Shown: positions 4,944-9,143 of the stretch, piece by piece
Numbering within the stretch: position 1 is the stretch's first letter
How the letters are laid out: every line of letters starts with the position of its first letter
Assembly: GCA_035282865.1 (NCBI GenBank)
Contig: DATEVB010000158.1
Coordinates: 1 to 9,143 of the forward strand
Reading direction: 5' to 3'
Source: UBA4744 sp035282865
GTDB taxonomy: Bacteria; Actinomycetota; Acidimicrobiia; Spongiisociales; UBA4744
DNA length: 9,143 bases
Made by a program: the position numbers and the translations under genes
Notes under the pieces: model-generated
Seen by the model: only the letters and a program-made list of their open reading frames with translations
What the model was told of the DNA's origin: nothing
Database searches by the model: none

Positions 4944-6848
4944 ATCTTTCACGGTGGTAACTGGTTTGCTTACCTGCGCTACGACGAAGAGCAGGATCGT
5001 CCTCACGTTGATCGCGCCCTGTTGAGGAGAGTTCTGGCATACGGCCGGCCCTACCGTGGCGACCTGATCGTGGTGCTGATCACGATCCTGATCATCTCTC
5101 TCCTGACCCTCGTTCCGCCCATCCTCATACGTGAGCTCATCGACCGTGCCATCCCCGCAAAGAACGTTCGACTGCTGACGTACCTGGGTCTCGGCATGGT
5201 GGCGGTTCCGATCGTCAACACTCTGGTCGGGACGCTGCAACGGTGGATGTCGGCCCGGGCCGGGGAAGGCATCATCTTCGACCTCCGCCGGCAGCTCTAC
5301 CGGCATCTGCAGCGCATGTCCTTGCGGTTCTTCACTTCGACCCGTACCGGTGAGCTGGTGTCACGACTGAACAACGACGTGGTCGGTGCCCAGAACGCCA
5401 TCACCGGCACCTTCATCACCATCGCCTCCAACATTGTCACCGTCACTGCGATTCTCATCATCATGGTGCGTACCGAGTGGCGCCTCACTCTCCTGGCGGT
5501 GGCCGCGCTGCCGTTGTTCATCTACCCGGCCCGGCGGGTCGGCAAGATCTTGCGACGAGTCTCCCAAGAGCAGATGGAGCACAACGCCAACATGTCTTCG
5601 ATCCTCACCGAGACCTTCAACGTGAGCGGGGCTCTGCTGGTCAAGCTGTTCAACCGGGCCGACGACGAAACGGAGCGGTTCACCGACGAAGCTGCGCTGG
5701 TCCGGGACCTCGGAGTACGGAGAGCGGTGATCGGCCGCTGGTTCTTTGCGGCGTTGGGCGTCGTTAGCGCCCTTGGCACCGCCGCCGTGTTCTGGGTTGG
5801 TGGTGTGCTCGTGATCAATGGGTCGTTCACGATCGGTACCATCGTGATGTTCTCCACCCTGTTGGGTCAGCTGTACGCACCGCTCACCGCCCTCTCCAAC
5901 GCCCGGGTTGAGTTTGCCACCTCGATGGTGTCGTTCGAGCGGGTGTTCGAGGTCCTGGACCTGCCCCACGACATCGACGAACGGGAGGGCGCCGTCCGCC
6001 TGGCCGACATGGCCGGTGAGGTCAGCTTCGACCGGGTCTCATTCAAGTACGTCACCGACGAGGCCCTGCCCGGCTTGCGTGAGGTGAAACGAATGCACTG
6101 GGGGCGGGCGGTGGACCAGGGCGGACCCGAGGTGGCGCAGGTCTCGACCCGCGAGTGGGCCCTGGAAGATGCCTCCTTCACGATCCGGCCGGGTCAGCTG
6201 GCGGCGCTGGTGGGTCCCAGCGGTGCCGGCAAGACCACCATCAGCTATCTGGTACCGCGGCTCTATGACGTGAGCGAAGGCGCGGTCCGGATCGACGGCC
6301 ACGATGTGAAGGATCTATCGCTCGGCACCCTCGGGGAGGGTATCGGGGTGGTGACCCAGGAGTCTTACCTGTTCCACGACACGATCGCCGCCAACCTCCG
6401 CTACGCCAAACCCGACGCTACGCAGGCGGAGCTGGAGGCAGCCAGTCGTGCGGCCAACATCCACGATCTCATTGCCTCCCTGCCGGACGGCTATCAAACG
6501 ATGGTGGGAGAGCGGGGGTACCGGCTCTCCGGAGGAGAGAAGCAGAGGGTGGCCATTGCCCGGGTGATCCTGAAAGATCCTCGCATCCTCATCCTCGATG
6601 AGGCGACCTCGCATCTCGACTCTCACTCCGAAGCGCTCATCCAGGAGGCTTTGGAGCGGGTGATGGAGGGTCGTACCTCGTTGGTGATCGCCCATCGGTT
6701 GTCCACCATCCTGGCTGCCGACGTGATCCTGGTTCTCGACCAGGGTCGGCTGGTCGAGTCGGGCAGCCATTCCGAGTTGCTGGCGCTGGGCGGGCTCTAT
6801 GCCGGTCTGTACGAGACCCAGTTCCACACCGAACAGGTGGAAGTCTGA
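4944..6848 (+). CDS. ABC exporter half-transporter (TMD-NBD fusion, MsbA-like)
   Basis: A homo- or heterodimeric ABC exporter subunit of about 634 residues, with six membrane helices (about residues 40-310) followed by an ATPase domain. The NBD has Walker A GPSGAGKT with Lys430, Q-loop Gln472, signature LSGGE at 528-532, Walker B ILILDEA with Glu553, and H-loop His584, so it should be catalytically competent. The A-loop Tyr369 is about 60 residues from the Walker A Lys, roughly 30 more than in MsbA or Sav1866, because of an insert. Start: the first conventional start is TTG 5022, but the frame is open upstream and encodes a typical family N-terminus (FHGGNWFAYLRYDEEQDRP). That segment begins at ATC 4944, exactly 6 bases after GGGAGGA, with an in-frame stop at 4917. 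I therefore place the start at this non-standard codon. Substrate unknown. The MBL gene overlaps its stop codon. Confidence 0.92.
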   Translation: MFHGGNWFAYLRYDEEQDRPHVDRALLRRVLAYGRPYRGDLIVVLITILIISLLTLVPPILIRELIDRAIPAKNVRLLTYLGLGMVAVPIVNTLVGTLQRWMSARAGEGIIFDLRRQLYRHLQRMSLRFFTSTRTGELVSRLNNDVVGAQNAITGTFITIASNIVTVTAILIIMVRTEWRLTLLAVAALPLFIYPARRVGKILRRVSQEQMEHNANMSSILTETFNVSGALLVKLFNRADDETERFTDEAALVRDLGVRRAVIGRWFFAALGVVSALGTAAVFWVGGVLVINGSFTIGTIVMFSTLLGQLYAPLTALSNARVEFATSMVSFERVFEVLDLPHDIDEREGAVRLADMAGEVSFDRVSFKYVTDEALPGLREVKRMHWGRAVDQGGPEVAQVSTREWALEDASFTIRPGQLAALVGPSGAGKTTISYLVPRLYDVSEGAVRIDGHDVKDLSLGTLGEGIGVVTQESYLFHDTIAANLRYAKPDATQAELEAASRAANIHDLIASLPDGYQTMVGERGYRLSGGEKQRVAIARVILKDPRILILDEATSHLDSHSEALIQEALERVMEGRTSLVIAHRLSTILAADVILVLDQGRLVESGSHSELLALGGLYAGLYETQFHTEQVEV

Positions 6849-7408
6849 TGGCGGCGTCCTTTCACGTCTTGACTGTCGGCTACGTCGGCGAACGAGTGGC
6901 ATCGACGGTTTCGGTGGCCGTCGACGGCGAGCAGATCGTGATCATCGATCCGGGCATGGTGGCCGATCCGGCCGCCTTGCTCGACCCTCTCGAGGACCTG
7001 GGGATGGCCCCGGCCGACGTCACCGACGTGGTGTTCTCGCACCACCATCCAGACCACACTCTCAACGCCGCCTTGTTCCCCATGGCCCGGTTCCACGACT
7101 ACTGGGCGATCTACCGCGGGGACGTATGGGACTCGCGACCCGCCGAGGGTTTTCAGGTTTCCCCCCATGTGAGGCTGATCGAAACACCCGGTCACACCCC
7201 GCAGGACATCACCACTTTGATAGAGACCGACGCCGGGGTGCTGGCCTGCACTCACCTGTGGTGGAACGAGTCGGGACCGGCCGAGGACCCATTGGCCACC
7301 AATGCCGAGGCACTCCACGCCGGCCGGGTTCGGGTGCTGGACCTGGCCATCCTGATCGTGCCCGGCCACGGCCGGCCGTTCCAACCGGATCAGGGTACTC
7401 CCCGCTGA
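6848..7408 (+). CDS. Metallo-beta-lactamase-fold hydrolase (MBLAC1-like)
   Basis: A 186-residue cytosolic MBL-fold protein, shorter than glyoxalase II or RNase J types and about the size of a minimal MBL domain. Metal-binding residues visible are SHHHPDH (His65, His67, Asp69, His70), His116 in ETPGHT, and His174 in VPGHGRPF. The position that usually holds the metal-bridging Asp reads ACTHLWW, with Thr135-His136 in place of the usual Gly-Asp, so the metal site may be altered; some uncharacterised MBL subfamilies share this look. The substrate cannot be deduced. The ATG shares one base with the exporter stop (TGATG), strong evidence for a two-gene operon with coupled translation, though a joint function is only inferred. 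It ends facing metF. Confidence 0.9.
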   Translation: MAASFHVLTVGYVGERVASTVSVAVDGEQIVIIDPGMVADPAALLDPLEDLGMAPADVTDVVFSHHHPDHTLNAALFPMARFHDYWAIYRGDVWDSRPAEGFQVSPHVRLIETPGHTPQDITTLIETDAGVLACTHLWWNESGPAEDPLATNAEALHAGRVRVLDLAILIVPGHGRPFQPDQGTPR

Positions 7409-7448
7409 GCGAGGGTCGGTTCGGTGGGTCGTCCTTGGACTCGCTTCA
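7406..7448. terminator. Stem joining two convergent stop codons
   Basis: GCGAG at 7409-7413 pairs with CTCGC at 7440-7444. With one bulged base the stem extends into both stop codons (TGA of the MBL gene and, on the other strand, TGA of metF). The 26-base loop is G/T-rich and no T-run follows. The convergent setting suits a shared terminator, but the evidence is weak. Confidence 0.3.
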
Positions 7449-8405
7449 GAAGCCGTCGGGGATGTCGAGACGGTCCATCAGCATCTGAATCGCCTGCGAC
7501 CGTTGCATCACGTAGATGTGGATGGCGGGGACGCCTGCTTCCATGAGGTCGCGCATCTGTTGCAGCGTCCAGTTGACACCCGCCTCGGTCACCGCACCTT
7601 CTCCGGCTCGTTCAACGGCTTCCGCCAGACCGGGAGGGATCTCGCAGTGGAAGGTGCGGGGAAGCGAGGTGAGCTGTTTGCGGGTGGTCAGGATCTTGAT
7701 CCCGGGAATGATCGGGACGTCGATACCTTGGCGGCGGCACTCGTCAACGAACGAGAAGTAGTGGCGGTTGTCGAAGAACATCTGGGTCACGATGTACTCG
7801 GCTCCCGATTCGACCTTGCGCTTGACCCAGGCGATATCGGAGGTGAGGTTGGGAGCCTCGAAATGCTTCTCCGGGTAGCCGGCGCCGCCGATGCAGAAGT
7901 CGGTCGGGTAGGCATCGAGGAGGTCTTCGAGGTAGATGCCCCGGTTCATGGCCTGAATTTGGGCGATCAGGTCGGTAGCGTGCTCGTTGCGGGTACGCCC
8001 GTGCTCGAGCGGCTTTTGATAGCCGTTGCCGTCTCCGCGGATGGCCAGAACGTTGTCGATTCCCAGGTAATGGAGTTCGATCAGAAAGTCTTCGGTCTCC
8101 TGTCTGGTGAACCCCTCGCACAGCAGGTGCGGTACCGCGTCGATCTCGAACTTCCTCTGGATCAGCGCGCAGACTCCGAGAGTTCCGGGCCGTTTCCGTT
8201 TGATGCGTTTCTGGTAGCCGGTCGGCGTTTCGTCGTAGACCACTTCGGCGGCGTGGCTGGTGATATCGATGAAAGGCGGCCGGTACCTCGCCAGGGTGGC
8301 GATGAGATTGAGGAGGCTGGCGAGGTCGCCACCGCGCAGCGGCGGAATGATCTCGAAGCTGACGAGCGGCCGCTTTGCTTCCTGGAGATGATCGATGACC
8401 TTCAT
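7446..8405 (-). CDS. metF: Methylenetetrahydrofolate reductase
   Basis: A 319-residue enzyme that reduces 5,10-methylene-THF to 5-methyl-THF with a flavin cofactor and a nicotinamide donor, supplying methyl groups for methionine synthesis. The TIM-barrel family features are clear: SFEIIPP with the catalytic Glu18, IRGDG with Asp125, the GGAGYPEKH motif at about 170-180, and TQMFFDN with Gln208. These match E. coli MetF Glu28, Asp120 and Gln183. It differs from E. coli in the segment around 55-110, where KRKRPGTLGVCALIQ and PHLLCEGFTRQETEDFL replace the HLTC-type loop; this variant occurs in other phyla and is not a defect. The ATG at 8405 is preceded very closely by GGGATC, which is also one arm of an inverted repeat, so the ribosome binding site is unclear. 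No other methionine gene is nearby. Confidence 0.95.
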   Translation of the reverse strand: MKVIDHLQEAKRPLVSFEIIPPLRGGDLASLLNLIATLARYRPPFIDITSHAAEVVYDETPTGYQKRIKRKRPGTLGVCALIQRKFEIDAVPHLLCEGFTRQETEDFLIELHYLGIDNVLAIRGDGNGYQKPLEHGRTRNEHATDLIAQIQAMNRGIYLEDLLDAYPTDFCIGGAGYPEKHFEAPNLTSDIAWVKRKVESGAEYIVTQMFFDNRHYFSFVDECRRQGIDVPIIPGIKILTTRKQLTSLPRTFHCEIPPGLAEAVERAGEGAVTEAGVNWTLQQMRDLMEAGVPAIHIYVMQRSQAIQMLMDRLDIPDGF

Positions 8406-8424
8406 GATCCCGTGTGTAGGGATC
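8406..8424 (-). promoter_or_regulatory. GATCCC/GGGATC inverted repeat at the metF start
   Basis: A perfect 6-bp inverted repeat with a 7-base spacer abuts the metF ATG. On the minus strand its second arm, GGGATC, includes the only purine-rich stretch that could act as Shine-Dalgarno. It could be a repressor operator or an mRNA hairpin limiting initiation. Confidence 0.4.
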
Positions 8425-8453
8425 CGTCATTCTTACCGAAACTGCCGATTTGT

Positions 8454-8529
8454 CGAACCGAAGTTCGTGGCGAAGCTTGAACCGTGCCCACCGAATCTCA
8501 CCCACTCGACTCCGGCAACGGGGGTGAGA
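8454..8529 (-). promoter_or_regulatory. Two further hairpins in the metF leader
   Basis: The 164-base leader (8406-8569) between the hypothetical gene and metF holds two more perfect stems. On the metF strand CGAAC-TTCG-GTTCG (8467-8454) is a 5-bp stem with a UUCG tetraloop, a very stable RNA loop. TCTCACCC at 8496-8503 pairs with GGGTGAGA at 8522-8529, an 8-bp stem with an 18-base loop. I could not match the leader to SAM, SAH, cobalamin or THF riboswitch patterns by eye. Confidence 0.4.
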
Positions 8530-8569
8530 AGCACACCGGCCCTGGGTTGAGCCGGTCTCGGTGGCTCTT

Positions 8570-8938
8570 TCAGGCCCCCCGGGTGAGGTTGTCCATCAGG
8601 AGCGGTGTGGTTGGCACCAACAGCAGATGCTCTCCGTCGTGAGAGAGCCACAGGTTGGCGTCGACCTGCAACCAGACATGCGGTGGGAAGGCGTCGAGGT
8701 TGGCCCACGCCTCCCGACCCGGCGCCCGGTACAGGAGCACCTCCTGCCCGGGGGCCCGAACCGCCGGCAATCGCCCGACCAGGCTGAAGTTGCCAAACAG
8801 TTTCGCCATTCCCTCGGTCGGGTCCAGAGAGCGCGTCGGTCCCAACCACTCCACGGTCGCGCATGCGTCGCACGCCACCACCTGGATGCCGGCCACCTTG
8901 ACCGGTCGGTGCAGGCACTGCTCTGATGTCATCGTCAT
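8570..8938 (-). CDS. Small hypothetical protein with a CxxC motif
   Basis: I do not recognise this 122-residue protein. The N-terminus has Cys8, then Cys23 and Cys26 (CDAC), an arrangement that could hold zinc or an iron-sulphur cluster only if a fourth ligand exists (His10 is a candidate) or the protein dimerises. The rest is mixed alpha/beta-looking sequence rich in Leu, Trp and Pro, with no signal peptide or membrane segment. GGAG stands 3 bases before the ATG at 8938 and 9 bases before another ATG at 8932, so the second may be the real start; a further in-frame ATG at 8968 lacks a good Shine-Dalgarno. It lies upstream of metF on the same strand and is divergent from the VOC gene. Long stretches with normal codon use and good initiation signals make it a probable real gene. 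Confidence 0.65.
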   Translation of the reverse strand: MTMTSEQCLHRPVKVAGIQVVACDACATVEWLGPTRSLDPTEGMAKLFGNFSLVGRLPAVRAPGQEVLLYRAPGREAWANLDAFPPHVWLQVDANLWLSHDGEHLLLVPTTPLLMDNLTRGA

Positions 8939-9003
8939 GTTCTCCAGTGTGACGGCCGGGTGCGACAAAAACGCCGGCGAGCTCCCGAGTAGCTTGATGG
9001 TGA

Positions 9004-9014
9004 AAGGAAGGAGG
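9004..9014 (+). promoter_or_regulatory. Strong ribosome binding site of the VOC gene
   Basis: AAGGAGG at 9008-9014 stands 5 bases before the ATG at 9020, preceded by a further AAGGAA. It fixes the start of the truncated gene at the right edge. The 81-base divergent gap before it shows no convincing promoter hexamers. Confidence 0.8.
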
Positions 9015-9019
9015 ATCCC

Positions 9020-9143
9020 ATGAGCGAGTTCACCTCGTACGCTCCCGGCACGCCCTCCTGGATCGACCTGGCCACCACCGATCCGGACGGCGCCAAGACC
9101 TTCTATGCAGGAATCTTCGGCTGGACGGTGGTCGACGTCCCAA
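9020..9143 (+). CDS. VOC (glyoxalase/bleomycin-resistance) family protein, N-terminal part
   Basis: Only the first 41 codons are in the window. The segment reads GTPSWIDLATTDPDGAK then TFYAGIFGWTV, the classic opening of VOC-fold proteins of the actinobacterial Cfp30B-like group, in which the first beta-strand is followed by a helix carrying FYxxxFGW. Members usually have two such modules and bind a metal or small ligand, but the metal-binding residues would lie beyond the edge. Function within the family is very diverse and cannot be assigned here. Confidence 0.85.
   Translation, partial: MSEFTSYAPGTPSWIDLATTDPDGAKTFYAGIFGWTVVDVP

Noticed and set aside
7503..8480. Long plus-strand open frame (325 codons) opposite metF
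   Set aside because: It is the antisense shadow of metF, a certain gene; the translated sequence shows no recognisable motif and such frames are common in high-GC coding DNA.
8406..8569. SAM, SAH, THF or cobalamin riboswitch for metF
   Set aside because: The conserved core sequences I know for these classes are not found in order on the metF strand; only generic stems remain.
8433..8918. Minus-strand open frame of 161 codons overlapping the hypothetical gene and metF leader
   Set aside because: It lacks a Shine-Dalgarno and has composition typical of an out-of-frame translation (rich in Arg, Gly, Pro); the frame 8570-8938 has a better start and composition.

Overview
The window is a high-GC bacterial chromosome segment with compact gene packing and frequent GTG/TTG starts. 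Secreted or membrane-anchored proteins carry Thr/Pro-rich linkers rich in TTTT. This points to Actinobacteria, plausibly an Acidimicrobiia-like lineage, but that placement is inferred from style and not from a marker gene. Most genes are housekeeping or metabolic. I see no phage, IS element, CRISPR array, tRNA or rRNA, and no gene-free stretch over about 300 bases.

Layout, left to right. (1) A membrane-anchored Thr/Pro-rich protein on the minus strand, cut by the left edge. (2) A 211-base divergent gap, then a ferritin on the plus strand with a complete ferroxidase centre. (3) A minus-strand block read from about 3890 down to 1204. It holds a lipoate-protein ligase/octanoyltransferase-type protein, a 396-residue fusion of type II 3-dehydroquinate dehydratase (AroQ) to an alpha/beta hydrolase, and a YhhN/TMEM86 (lysoplasmalogenase-like) membrane protein overlapping the fusion gene. 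(4) A plus-strand block: a predicted lipoprotein of unknown function, an ABC exporter half-transporter (TMD-NBD), and a metallo-beta-lactamase-fold hydrolase whose ATG overlaps the exporter stop (TGATG). (5) A minus-strand metF with a 164-base leader, preceded by a small Cys-containing hypothetical gene. (6) The start of a VOC-family gene running off the right edge.

The genes do not form one obvious pathway: iron storage, shikimate pathway, lipoylation, one-carbon metabolism and export are all represented. The exporter and MBL hydrolase are the only pair with strong evidence of translational coupling; the fusion gene and YhhN also overlap.

The most unusual signals are about translation initiation and gene architecture. 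The ABC exporter appears to start at an ATC codon placed 6 bases after a strong Shine-Dalgarno sequence, and that same Shine-Dalgarno is the 3' arm of a perfect 8-bp GC-rich hairpin. The aroQ-hydrolase gene has its good Shine-Dalgarno in front of a three-codon GTG-GCT-CGA-TAG mini-ORF in the same frame, four codons' length upstream of the apparent ATG. The AroQ-hydrolase fusion itself keeps both active sites intact.
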